DNA from: Sulfitobacter mediterraneus
GTDB lineage: Bacteria > Pseudomonadota > Alphaproteobacteria > Rhodobacterales > Rhodobacteraceae
DNA: 64,000 bases
Direction of reading: 5' to 3'
Assembly (NCBI RefSeq): GCF_003054325.1
Contig: NZ_QBKU01000006.1
Coordinates: 62,001-126,000, forward strand
A model generated the notes under the pieces. That model was given only the letters and a program-made list of their open reading frames with translations. It did not search any database and was not told the origin of the DNA. Positions 7,689-16,434 of the stretch are shown here, one piece after another (within the stretch, counting starts at the first letter, position 1; every line of letters starts with the position of its first letter). Both the position numbers and the translations under genes were made by a program.

Positions 7689-9041
7689 ATGAACTTCGAC
7701 GATCTGAAAGCCCGCGTCTCGGACGGCAGCATCGACACCGTGCTGGCGTGCTTTGTGGATATGCAGGGCCGCCTGATGGGCAAACGCTTTCACGCGGTGA
7801 ATTTCGTTGAAACCTCTTACGCAGAGACCCATTGCTGCAACTATCTGCTGGCCACAGACCTTGAGATGGCTACGCCCGATGGCTATGCCTCAACCTCATG
7901 GGAAAGCGGTTATGGCGATTATGTCATGCAGCCCGATCTGGCCACGATCCGCCCGGTGCCATGGCTTGAGGGCACGGCGATGGTGTTATGTGATGTACTG
8001 GACCACCACACCCATGAACCTGTCCCGCATTCGCCCCGTGCGGTCTTGAAAAAACAGATTGCCCGCCTTGAGGCGCTTGGCTTTGACGCGATGATGGCGA
8101 CCGAGCTTGAGTTCTTTTTGTTTGAACAAAGCTATGATGAAATTCGCAAAAACGGTTTCCGCGATCTGACCCCGATCAGCGGTTACAACGAAGATTACCA
8201 CATTTTCCAGACCACCAAGGAAGAGGGCGTGATGCGGCCGATCCGCAACCACTTGTTCAACGCTGGCCTGCCGATTGAAAATTCCAAAGGCGAGGCAGAG
8301 ACCGGTCAGGAAGAGCTGAACATCCGCTATTCCGCCGCGCTCGATTGTGCCGACTACCATTCGATTGCCAAACACGCGATCAAAGAAATCTCATGGCAGC
8401 ATGGCCGCGCCGCGTCCTTCCTGCCCAAGTGGCATCATTCCAAGGTCGGCAGTTCCTCCCACGTTCACCAATCGCTTTGGGTCGATGGCAAACCGGCGTT
8501 CTTTGATCCTGATGCCAAATTGGGCATGTCCGAATTGATGAGCCATTACATGGCTGGGCTGATTGCCTATTCGCCAGATTACACCTTCTTTCTTGCGCCT
8601 TATGTGAACAGCTACAAACGCTTTTCCAAAGGCACCTTTGCCCCGACCAAAACCGTTTGGTCCGTGGACAATCGCACCGCTGGTTTCCGCCTGTGCGGCG
8701 AAGGCACAAAGGGCGTGCGCGTGGAATGCCGGATTGGCGGCTCGGATCTGAACCCCTATTTGGCGCAGGCCGCCATGTTGGCCGCCGGGATCAAGGGTAT
8801 CGAAGACAAGATGGCCCTGCCCGCCCCGACCACGGGCGACGTCTATGAAGACGCCAAAGCCGCCGACATCCCGCAGACCCTGCGCGCGGCGACTGAAACC
8901 CTGCGCAACTCGAAATTCCTGCGCGAAGCGATGGGTGATGATGTGATCGACCACTACACCCGCTGCGCCGAATGGGAACAAGAAGAGTTCGACCGTGTGG
9001 TGACGGATTGGGAAATCGCCCGCGGGTTTGAACGGGCTTAA
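7689..9041 (+). CDS. Glutamine synthetase-family gamma-glutamyl ligase
   Basis: This 450-residue protein has the two glutamine-synthetase domains. Metal and ATP-site motifs are visible: ATELEFFLF, GQEELNIRYS, GSSSHVHQSLW, NSYKRF and NRTAGFRL. Length and motifs resemble the gamma-glutamylpolyamine/ethanolamide synthetase branch (PuuA, GlnA3-like) more than housekeeping GlnA, which has different flap and adenylylation sequences. These enzymes join glutamate to an amine using ATP. The operon also has a transporter, aldehyde and alcohol dehydrogenases and an amidohydrolase. I infer that this ligase activates an imported amine or amino alcohol as its gamma-glutamyl amide. The substrate is unproven. 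Confidence 0.88.
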   Translation: MNFDDLKARVSDGSIDTVLACFVDMQGRLMGKRFHAVNFVETSYAETHCCNYLLATDLEMATPDGYASTSWESGYGDYVMQPDLATIRPVPWLEGTAMVLCDVLDHHTHEPVPHSPRAVLKKQIARLEALGFDAMMATELEFFLFEQSYDEIRKNGFRDLTPISGYNEDYHIFQTTKEEGVMRPIRNHLFNAGLPIENSKGEAETGQEELNIRYSAALDCADYHSIAKHAIKEISWQHGRAASFLPKWHHSKVGSSSHVHQSLWVDGKPAFFDPDAKLGMSELMSHYMAGLIAYSPDYTFFLAPYVNSYKRFSKGTFAPTKTVWSVDNRTAGFRLCGEGTKGVRVECRIGGSDLNPYLAQAAMLAAGIKGIEDKMALPAPTTGDVYEDAKAADIPQTLRAATETLRNSKFLREAMGDDVIDHYTRCAEWEQEEFDRVVTDWEIARGFERA

Positions 9042-9146
9042 TTGCGCGGCTTGCATGGGCCGCACGCCATCGTTAACGGGCAGCGATGCTGCCCTCTTTC
9101 GCTGTGAAACATCCTCTTCGGCGCTGCCGACATTCGGAGACAAGAC

Positions 9147-10523
9147 ATGAGTACAATCACCTGTATTTCGCCCATTGACGGGTCGGTTTATGCCGAACGT
9201 CCCGCGTTGACCGCCGAGGCGGCCAAGGCTGCCGTGGACCGCGCAACAGCAGCGGGGGCCGCATGGGCCGCGCGGCCGCTCAAGGAACGGATTGATCTGG
9301 TCATGGCCGGTGTGGCCAAGGTTGGTGAGATGAACGAAGAGATCGTGCCGGAGATCGCCCATCAGATGGGGCGGCCGATCCGTTATGGCGGGGAATTTGG
9401 CGGCTTCAACGAACGGGCCAGCTATATGGCCGAGATCGCCGAAGAGGCGCTTGCCGATATTGAACTCGAAGACAGCGGCGCGTTTCGCCGGTTGATCAAG
9501 CGGGTGCCGCATGGTGCCGTGTTGGTGATCGCGCCGTGGAACTATCCTTTTATGACAGCAATCAACACCGTCGCCCCGGCCCTGATCGCGGGCAATACTG
9601 TGATGCTGAAACATGCCTCGCAAACGCCGCTGGTCGGTGAACGGATGGCGCAGGCGTTTCATGCCGCCGGGGTGCCTGAAGATGTGTTCCAGAACTTGTT
9701 CCTTGACCACCAAACCACATCCGATCTGATCGCCGACAAAAGCTTTGGCTTTGTGAATTTCACCGGATCTGTCGGAGGCGGCAAAGCGATTGAAACCGCC
9801 GCCGCCGGCACTTTCACTGGCATCGGGTTGGAACTTGGCGGCAAAGACCCCGGCTATGTTTGCGATGATGCGGACATCGATGCGGCGGTGGATACGCTGA
9901 TTGATGGCGCGATGTTCAACGCCGGGCAATGCTGTTGCGGCATTGAGCGGATCTACGTGGCAGAGCAGCATTTCGACGCTTTTGTCGAAAAGGCCGTGGC
10001 CATTGTGAAGGGCTACAAGCTGGGCAATCCTCTGGACCCGGAGACAACCCTTGGCCCAATGGCGCAGGCCCGCTTTGCCGAGGACGTCCGCGCCCAAACC
10101 GCAGAAGCGGTTGCCGCAGGCGCCACCGCGCATATTGATCCGGCAGATTTCCCGCAAGACGGCGGCGCCTATCTGATGCCCCAGATCCTGACGGATGTGA
10201 CCCACGACATGCGCGTGATGCGCGAGGAAAGCTTTGGCCCGGTTGTGGGCATCATGCCCGTGAAAGACGACGCCGAGGCAATCGCGCTGATGAACGACAG
10301 CAACTTTGGTTTGACGGCCTCGGTTTGGACGGCGGACACCGCCCGCGCCATGGCGATTGGCGATCAGATCGAAACCGGCACTGTGTTCCAGAACCGCGCT
10401 GATTACCTTGATCCCGGTCTGTGCTGGACCGGCTGCAAAGACACCGGGCGTGGTGGGGGATTGTCGATCATCGGCTATCACAACCTGACACGGCCCAAAT
10501 CATATCACCTAAAGAAAGCCTGA
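9147..10523 (+). CDS. NAD(P)-dependent aldehyde dehydrogenase
   Basis: This 458-residue aldehyde dehydrogenase shows APWNYPF and FTGSVGGGKAIE of the nucleotide site. GLELGGKDPGYV carries the catalytic Glu, and NAGQCCCGIERIYV carries the catalytic Cys. Three consecutive cysteines around the nucleophile are a little unusual. It lies 105 bases after the ligase gene and four bases before the alcohol dehydrogenase gene. Probable role: oxidation of the aldehyde made by the Fe-alcohol dehydrogenase from a gamma-glutamylated amino alcohol. A generic succinate-semialdehyde-type role cannot be excluded. Confidence 0.9.
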   Translation: MSTITCISPIDGSVYAERPALTAEAAKAAVDRATAAGAAWAARPLKERIDLVMAGVAKVGEMNEEIVPEIAHQMGRPIRYGGEFGGFNERASYMAEIAEEALADIELEDSGAFRRLIKRVPHGAVLVIAPWNYPFMTAINTVAPALIAGNTVMLKHASQTPLVGERMAQAFHAAGVPEDVFQNLFLDHQTTSDLIADKSFGFVNFTGSVGGGKAIETAAAGTFTGIGLELGGKDPGYVCDDADIDAAVDTLIDGAMFNAGQCCCGIERIYVAEQHFDAFVEKAVAIVKGYKLGNPLDPETTLGPMAQARFAEDVRAQTAEAVAAGATAHIDPADFPQDGGAYLMPQILTDVTHDMRVMREESFGPVVGIMPVKDDAEAIALMNDSNFGLTASVWTADTARAMAIGDQIETGTVFQNRADYLDPGLCWTGCKDTGRGGGLSIIGYHNLTRPKSYHLKKA

Positions 10524-10527
10524 TCCG

Positions 10528-11673
10528 ATGACGCTCACTGCAAATTGGTCCTATCCCACCGCCGTCCGCTTTGGTGCGGGGCGCATTTCTGAAATTGCTG
10601 ATGCCTGCAAAGCCGCTGGCATCACCAAACCGCTGCTGGTTACTGATCGCGGTTTGGCCAACATGGAGATCACAACCCGCACGCTGGATCTGCTAGAGGC
10701 GGCGAGCATGGGCCGGGCGATCTTTGCTGATGTTGACCCGAACCCGAATGAGAAAAACGCCGAAGCGGGCGTGAAGGCCTTTAACGAGGGTGGCCATGAC
10801 GGCGTGGTTGCCTTTGGCGGCGGCTCTGGCCTTGATCTGGGCAAGTTGGTGGCTTTCCTTGCTGGTCAAACCCGCCCCTTGTGGGATTTTGAAGATATTG
10901 GCGATTGGTGGACCCGCGCCGATGCAGACGCCATTGCGCCAATTGTGGCAGTGCCAACCACGGCAGGCACCGGTTCTGAGGTGGGCCGCGCCTCCGTGAT
11001 CACCAATTCCGAGACCGAAGAGAAAAAGATCATTTTTCATCCCAAGTTCCTGCCCAGTGTGGTGATCTGCGACCCCGAATTGACCGTTGGCATGCCGCAG
11101 TTCATCACGGCGGGCACTGGCCTTGATGCCTTTGCCCATTGTGTTGAGGCATTTTCCTCGCCGCATTATCATCCGATGTCGCAGGGTATGGCGCTGGAAG
11201 GCATGCGTTTGGTTAAGGAATACCTGCCCCGCGCATATGCGGATGGCACGGACCTTGAGGCACGTGCACACATGATGTCCGCCGCTGCGATGGGGGCCAC
11301 GGCATTTCAAAAAGGGCTCGGTGCGATCCATGCCCTGTCCCACCCGATTGGCGCGATGTATCACACGCATCACGGCACCACGAATGCGGTTTGTATGCCT
11401 GCGGTCTTGAAGTTCAACGCGCCCGCCATTCGCGGGGTGTTCGACAAGGCGGCGCGTTATTTGGATATCGACGGCGGCTTTGACGGGTTCTGTGCGTTTG
11501 TTGATGATTTCAACGCACTGTTTCAAGTGCCGCGCAATCTGGGCGAGTTGGGGATCGAGACCCCCGATATTGACCGGATCGTAGCAGGCGCATTGAAAGA
11601 TCCAAGCACCGGCGGCAATCCTGTTGAGATGACCGAGGAAAACACCCGCAAATTGCTTTTGCAGATCGTTTAA
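10528..11673 (+). CDS. Iron-containing alcohol dehydrogenase
   Basis: This 381-residue group III alcohol dehydrogenase has GGGSGLDLGK in the nucleotide domain and TTAGTGSEVGRASVI in the typical PTTAGTGSE region. The metal-binding stretch includes GLDAFAHCVEAF, HALSHPIGA and HHGTTNAVCMP, with the Asp/His ligands in place. It is the last gene of the operon and is followed by a clear terminator at 11695-11729. Such enzymes oxidise small alcohols to aldehydes with NAD(P). Together with the preceding aldehyde dehydrogenase it would convert an alcohol group to an acid. Confidence 0.92.
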   Translation: MTLTANWSYPTAVRFGAGRISEIADACKAAGITKPLLVTDRGLANMEITTRTLDLLEAASMGRAIFADVDPNPNEKNAEAGVKAFNEGGHDGVVAFGGGSGLDLGKLVAFLAGQTRPLWDFEDIGDWWTRADADAIAPIVAVPTTAGTGSEVGRASVITNSETEEKKIIFHPKFLPSVVICDPELTVGMPQFITAGTGLDAFAHCVEAFSSPHYHPMSQGMALEGMRLVKEYLPRAYADGTDLEARAHMMSAAAMGATAFQKGLGAIHALSHPIGAMYHTHHGTTNAVCMPAVLKFNAPAIRGVFDKAARYLDIDGGFDGFCAFVDDFNALFQVPRNLGELGIETPDIDRIVAGALKDPSTGGNPVEMTEENTRKLLLQIV

Positions 11674-11694
11674 GCCTCTGCCCTCAAACAATAG

Positions 11695-11729
11695 AACGGT
11701 CAGGTGCACAGCGCCTGACCGTTTTTTTT
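11695..11729 (+). terminator. Rho-independent terminator of the ligase/dehydrogenase operon
   Basis: A 13-bp stem with one wobble pair (AACGGTCAGGTGC / GCGCCTGACCGTT) with loop ACA is followed directly by eight T residues. It lies 22 bases after the alcohol dehydrogenase stop and just before the convergent secreted-protein gene. Confidence 0.93.
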
Positions 11730-11733
11730 GGCC

Positions 11734-12270
11734 CTATCGGAACACGCGGCACCCGGTTTCGGTGATTGCGCCCTTTTCGACGGGGTAGTTGCGTTTGGGG
11801 TTGATGATCGCCCGCTGAATGCCCGTCAGCCGGCGCATACATTGATTGGCCGCAGCATTCCCGGCGCGTCGTCCGTCCACATAGATGTCGAGCCAGACAT
11901 AACCCTTATAGCCGCTGTGGCAGGGCCCGTTTTGGGGCGCATTCCCATCACCGCAGAGGTCTTCGACGATGGCGTATTTGCGCAGGCGCGGGAAATAGAA
12001 CCGCGTGCCAGCCGGGAAGTCCATGATGCTGCGGCTGCCGCGTTTGACATGGCCGACCGCCAAGGTGACAGGGTCGGCATAGGTGCCGGTGCCGCCGGCG
12101 CCCCTGTGCAAGACGGGTCGCGCAATGGCCGTTGAGCCGCGCGGCGTGTTGTCCCAAAAGCTGTATCCGGTAAGAAATGCGCTGAATTGCTGTTCGGCTT
12201 GCGCGGCCCCTGCACCCAGCATCAGGCCGAGCGCCATCGTGACCTGCAAACAGGTTTTCTTGATCTGCAT
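11734..12270 (-). CDS. Secreted protein, possibly double-psi beta-barrel-like
   Basis: This 178-residue protein has a clear Sec signal peptide (about residues 1-25, cleavage after AQA). The mature part contains FLTGYSFWDNTPRGS, GGTGTYADPVTLAVGH and PRLRKYAIVEDLCGD. These resemble stretches in RlpA/barwin-like double-psi beta-barrel proteins, including the GTYADPIT and EDxCGD patterns of fungal-type secreted barrels. Four cysteines in the mature part could form disulfides. There is no operon partner. I cannot assign an activity; a cell-wall or polysaccharide-binding role is a guess. Confidence 0.65.
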   Translation of the reverse strand: MQIKKTCLQVTMALGLMLGAGAAQAEQQFSAFLTGYSFWDNTPRGSTAIARPVLHRGAGGTGTYADPVTLAVGHVKRGSRSIMDFPAGTRFYFPRLRKYAIVEDLCGDGNAPQNGPCHSGYKGYVWLDIYVDGRRAGNAAANQCMRRLTGIQRAIINPKRNYPVEKGAITETGCRVFR

Positions 12271-13011
12271 CTGGTTGATCCTCTTCGGTTTTTCGAGATC
12301 GGCAACGCGGTTTTTGTCGCTGCCCGACGCCTTCGAAACCTCAGCTAGATTTTATAACATGCTGTTAATTGCCGTCCCTGCGGGCGCGCTCTAACCTGCC
12401 GCAATGGCCTTGATCGGACAGGTCCGCGCCAAGGGCTGCACGGGCGTATAACAGATGGTTAACCATGTAGAGGATTGCTTTTGCGGCCAAACGCGACTGA
12501 AAATCCTGCCTAATCAATTTTACAGAATCACATGACAAATTCGCGAAACTTTCAGCCAAAGGCTGTTTCAAATTCGCGGGAATCAACCCTTGCGGTCTTT
12601 GCCATTCAATAATCTTGGCCGATCACGCAGATAAACCCCGTCTCAGAAACAATGGTGCCACATTGCCCTGCAAATCAGGGCGAAAATGTGCCGTTTGATG
12701 ACTCGCCCAATTTTCGACATATACTAAGCTCATTCTCTTCAATGTTGGCGGATTTCCCGCGAATAGAGAACTGAATTCTAGTGGGTCTTTCTGGAGGGTG
12801 GCCAGACCGACCTAGCGCGCACTGCCAGTGCGGATCTGCCAACACGGCAGGTCCTGGGGGGTATTGCAACCAACTAGACCAAATGGACCGGGCTACAGAT
12901 TTTGGACGGCGCTTTGCTGGCGCGGCTCAGGGTTTGTCCGGTCTTTGACATGTAGACCAAAGGCTGCCGCCCGATGAAGACAACAGTACGCAACACCGAA
13001 GGATCCCGTGG
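12271..13011. other. 741-base intergenic region with several small dyads
   Basis: No convincing gene was found here. Possible short frames lack ribosome sites and homology. It holds AT-rich, promoter-like sequence near 12350 and 12520. A CAGCC-AAA-GGCTG hairpin near 12555 is flanked by two copies of AAATTCGCG. A GCCCTG-CAAAT-CAGGGC dyad lies at 12665-12681, and a longer dyad at 12818-12832. It is the upstream region of the large polysaccharide synthase gene and of the divergent secreted-protein gene, so a regulated divergent promoter, long leader or small RNA is possible. Confidence 0.5.
12818..12832. promoter_or_regulatory. Perfect 15-base palindrome upstream of the polysaccharide synthase
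   Basis: CGCACTG and CAGTGCG flank one central C, about 180 bases before the synthase start. The short spacer suits a protein-binding site rather than an RNA hairpin. The binding protein is unknown. Confidence 0.4.
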
Positions 13012-16000
13012 ATGAGCCGCCTTGCGCGTTCATATACCGAGACCCGCGTTGCACGTGGCAAGTCGGATCGGGTGTTTCTGGACCCCAGCAACCGGCGCCG
13101 GTCGCGGGTGCTCCTGTCTGCGATGACCTTGTTTGCCGCTGTTTTGATCTGGCTGGTGGTGTTTTCCATCTCTTTGGTCTCCACACGCGGGATCAAGGCG
13201 GCGCTGCCGGACGAGATTATCACGCTCAAAGGTGAGTTTCATCAAACCGGCACTCATGATCATGCCAGCCATCTGCATGGTGCGGGCGGCAATCTGCCTG
13301 CGATCGAACGCTTTGCGCTTCAGGAAACCTCCAAGTATCGCTGTATTGCCGAGGACAAAAACGCCTCCGAAAATGCCCAGCGCGTTTATGCGGTTGTGCC
13401 CAGCCATCTGGTTGAATCGCCAGCGTCCCTGACCGAAAGCTGCGATGTTGTGGATGTGGTCATGCCAATGTGGTTCGACCTGCGTGTCGAACAGGACGCC
13501 CTGCGCGTTGGCGGTTTGGCCGATGACGCGCGTGAGGCTGTCCGCGGATATGTGGCGCAGCAAGAAGGCCGGGTCGAGGTCTTGCCGATCCTGCGCTTTG
13601 ATCCATCAAGCTATTCCTATTTCGAGACCGCGAGGGGGCTCCGCGCGGTGGCGGCGGCACTGTCTGGTTTTGCTGACGACCTGGCCAAGAGCGACGAGGC
13701 GGTGGGCCTTTGCATTGATGCCAGTCTGATTGCAGCAAAAGGCAGTGCCGCCCTGGCAGAGGTGTTTCGCCCCTTCGCCAGCCGGATGGCCGATTTGGGC
13801 CTCCAGTCCTGCGGCGTCATCTCGGCCACCACCGAAGACGCCAATCTGGTGGTCACGGATCATTTCCTCGATCTGGTTGTTGTTAAGGGCTTTGAAGAAC
13901 CATGGGTCGGGTCCGCCCCGCGCCCGGTTGCGGCACGTGACTGGTTTGAACAGCGTGTGATCGCGGTGCAGGACATCGTTGCCGAAGACAAGCTGGTGAT
14001 GGCGCTTGGCAGTTTCTCTGTGGATTGGGTCTCGGGCCGGGCCAAGCCGGACACAATGCCCTATGCCCAGATGGCATCGGCCCTGGCCGAGGCTGAGGCG
14101 ACACCGACCTTTATTCCGGCTGCCGGTGCCGCACAGGCGATCTATGTGGATGACAAAGGCCGCCAGCACCGCAGCTGGATCCTTGATGCGGCCTCTGCCC
14201 ACAATCAGTTGATGTGGCTGAAAAAGCGCGGCGTGCGCGGTGTTGGCGTTTGGAACCTTGGTTATGAAGATCCCGGTCTCTGGGCGGTTCTGGATCAGGC
14301 GCAGCATGACACCCCGCTGGATGGCGATACGCTGAGCAACGTTGTGTTTACCAACTACGTGAACCGCATTGGTGCTGGGCCTTTTGTGGCCCCTGTCTCC
14401 ATGCCGGTGATTGGGCAGCGTGAGGTCGTGCTGGATCCGCAGACAAATCAGGTTCTGGACGTCAAATATGACAGCATGGCCCGTCCCGCCAGCGTCCGCC
14501 TTTATGGGCGCGGCACCCCCAACAAGGTGGTCTTAACCTTTGATGACGGCCCGGTGCGCAACTACACCACCGAGACTCTGGATATCCTCAAAGAGACCAA
14601 TACACCTGCGTCGTTCTTTGTGCTGGGCCACAATGCGCTGCAGAACCCTGATCTGATTGAACGCATTCTTGAGGACGGTCACGAGCTGGGTTCGCACACC
14701 TATTGGCATCCCCATATGAATGACATTTCCGCCTCCCGCGCGACGGTTGAGGTGAATTCGGTGCAATTGCTGGTCAACGGCATCACCGGACGCAGCATGC
14801 GCCTGTACCGTGAGCCCTATATGCGCAGCGGCGGGCCGATCACCTCCAAGGAAGTGGCATCGCTGCTGCCGTTGGAAGAGGCCGGATATATCATTACCGG
14901 TATGGATATCGTGCCACGCGACTGGCTGACCACCTCTGCTGAGGAACTGGCGGCTGAGGTGATCCGTCAGGTCGAAGAGAACGCGGGCGGCGTTGTTCTG
15001 CTGCATGACGGCGGCGGCGACCAAACCCAGACCGTTGCAGCCCTGCCTATCTTGATCGCGGATCTGCGGGCCAAGGGGTATGAATTCACCTCTATCGCCG
15101 ATTTCCTTGATACCAACCCCGAAACCCTGATGCCGCATGTGGATGGGATCAGCACGGCGTTCAGCAGTGTGTCCTTCAAAGCGGTTGGCAATAGCTGGTC
15201 TTTGCTTGAGATCACGTTCTGGTCGGTCTTCGGTCTTGGCCTGTTCCGCGGATTGCTATTGTTGTTCCTGACGTCCCGCCGCAAACGCCATGTGGCCAGC
15301 TATGCCGCCGAGGTGCCAAGCGTGACCGTGGTGATCCCGGCCTATAACGAGGCTGATGTGATCACCCAGTGTATCGAACGGGTTTTGCAGTCACAGTACC
15401 CCTATTTCGACATTATCGTCGTGGATGACGGGTCAACCGATGACACCTACGCCAAGGCGCTGCCCTATGGCACTTTGCCCAATGTGACAGTGTTGACCCG
15501 ACAGAACGGCGGCAAATCAGCGGCGATGAACCGGGCGCTGTTTGAGACCGAAAGTGATGTGTTGATCTGCATTGATGCGGATTCGCAAATTGCGCCGGAT
15601 GCGGTAGGCCTGCTGGCCGGTCACTTTGGCGATCCCGATATTGGCGCGGTCGCGGGGCGCGTGGTTGTGGGCAACCGCAACAATCTGCTGACCCGTCTTC
15701 AGGCGCTGGAATACATCACAGCCCAAAGCGTGGAACGCCGCGCCAAGGAATACCTCAACGCGATCACGGTTGTGCCCGGTGCCATTGGCGCATGGCGGAC
15801 CACCGCCTTGATGGAGGCAGGTATCTTCTCGACGGAGACCCTGACCGAAGACGCCGACATGACCATGGCCGTGATCCGGTCCAACTACCGCGTGATCTAT
15901 GAAGACCGCGCTGTGGCCAAAACAGAGACACCCGCCACCGTGTCCGGTTTGCTGACCCAGCGTTTGCGTTGGTCGCTGGGCATGATGCAGGCGGGCTGGA

Positions 16001-16434
16001 AACATCTGGGCGCGGTGATCGAAGGGCGCAAGCTGGGCCTGATTTCCCTGCCTGATCTGGCGATCTTTGGTTATTTGATGCCGCTGCTGGCGCCGCTTGC
16101 CGATTTGTTCTTGCTGATCCTTGCGGGCGGCTATGTGATGGGCTGGATCAATGGCACCGAACCTGCCGTCACCACTGCTGTGCCGCCCACCTTGTTGCTG
16201 GCTTATCTGATATTGCCGGTGCTTGAGCTTTTCACTGTTCTGCTGGCGTTCAAGCTGGACCCCAAAGAAGATCGCCGTCTACTATGGCTCATCCCGATGC
16301 AGCGCGTGTTCTATCGCCAGCTGCTGTACATTTCGGTGATCCGTGCCCTGTGGCGCGCCACCACGGGTTCACTTGCCAAATGGGGCCATGCACAACGCGC
16401 CGGTTTCCAGTTCGACCAGACGAGACAGTCATGA
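13012..16434 (+). CDS. GH18-like / polysaccharide deacetylase / GT2 glycosyltransferase fusion
   Basis: This 1140-residue inner-membrane protein has three parts. After a transmembrane helix (about residues 35-58) comes a periplasmic GH18-like region (about 90-460). It lacks an obvious DxxDxDxE catalytic motif; the nearest stretch reads GLCIDAS. Next is a NodB/CE4 deacetylase (about 500-690) with LTFDDGP, SHTYWHPHM, REPYMR and LLHDGGG. After another helix (about 725-745) follows a GT2 glycosyltransferase (about 765-1000) with VIPAYNEADV, IDADSQ, TEDAD and QRLRW, the processive-synthase signature. C-terminal helices come last. It should make and partly deacetylate an amino-sugar polymer. Its stop overlaps the next gene (ATGA). 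The polymer is not identified. Confidence 0.88.
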   Translation: MSRLARSYTETRVARGKSDRVFLDPSNRRRSRVLLSAMTLFAAVLIWLVVFSISLVSTRGIKAALPDEIITLKGEFHQTGTHDHASHLHGAGGNLPAIERFALQETSKYRCIAEDKNASENAQRVYAVVPSHLVESPASLTESCDVVDVVMPMWFDLRVEQDALRVGGLADDAREAVRGYVAQQEGRVEVLPILRFDPSSYSYFETARGLRAVAAALSGFADDLAKSDEAVGLCIDASLIAAKGSAALAEVFRPFASRMADLGLQSCGVISATTEDANLVVTDHFLDLVVVKGFEEPWVGSAPRPVAARDWFEQRVIAVQDIVAEDKLVMALGSFSVDWVSGRAKPDTMPYAQMASALAEAEATPTFIPAAGAAQAIYVDDKGRQHRSWILDAASAHNQLMWLKKRGVRGVGVWNLGYEDPGLWAVLDQAQHDTPLDGDTLSNVVFTNYVNRIGAGPFVAPVSMPVIGQREVVLDPQTNQVLDVKYDSMARPASVRLYGRGTPNKVVLTFDDGPVRNYTTETLDILKETNTPASFFVLGHNALQNPDLIERILEDGHELGSHTYWHPHMNDISASRATVEVNSVQLLVNGITGRSMRLYREPYMRSGGPITSKEVASLLPLEEAGYIITGMDIVPRDWLTTSAEELAAEVIRQVEENAGGVVLLHDGGGDQTQTVAALPILIADLRAKGYEFTSIADFLDTNPETLMPHVDGISTAFSSVSFKAVGNSWSLLEITFWSVFGLGLFRGLLLLFLTSRRKRHVASYAAEVPSVTVVIPAYNEADVITQCIERVLQSQYPYFDIIVVDDGSTDDTYAKALPYGTLPNVTVLTRQNGGKSAAMNRALFETESDVLICIDADSQIAPDAVGLLAGHFGDPDIGAVAGRVVVGNRNNLLTRLQALEYITAQSVERRAKEYLNAITVVPGAIGAWRTTALMEAGIFSTETLTEDADMTMAVIRSNYRVIYEDRAVAKTETPATVSGLLTQRLRWSLGMMQAGWKHLGAVIEGRKLGLISLPDLAIFGYLMPLLAPLADLFLLILAGGYVMGWINGTEPAVTTAVPPTLLLAYLILPVLELFTVLLAFKLDPKEDRRLLWLIPMQRVFYRQLLYISVIRALWRATTGSLAKWGHAQRAGFQFDQTRQS

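Noticed and set aside
8391..10481. A 696-codon open frame on the minus strand
   Set aside because: It lies fully antisense to the ligase and aldehyde dehydrogenase genes, both with clear family motifs. It has no recognisable domain and reflects codon bias in GC-rich DNA.
12893..13229. Short minus-strand frames upstream of the polysaccharide synthase
   Set aside because: They overlap the synthase start and have no ribosome site, hydrophobic segment or recognised motif.
16284..16430. N-terminal extension of the DUF3131 protein
   Set aside because: It overlaps the end of the synthase gene, and the Tat signal begins exactly at 16431.
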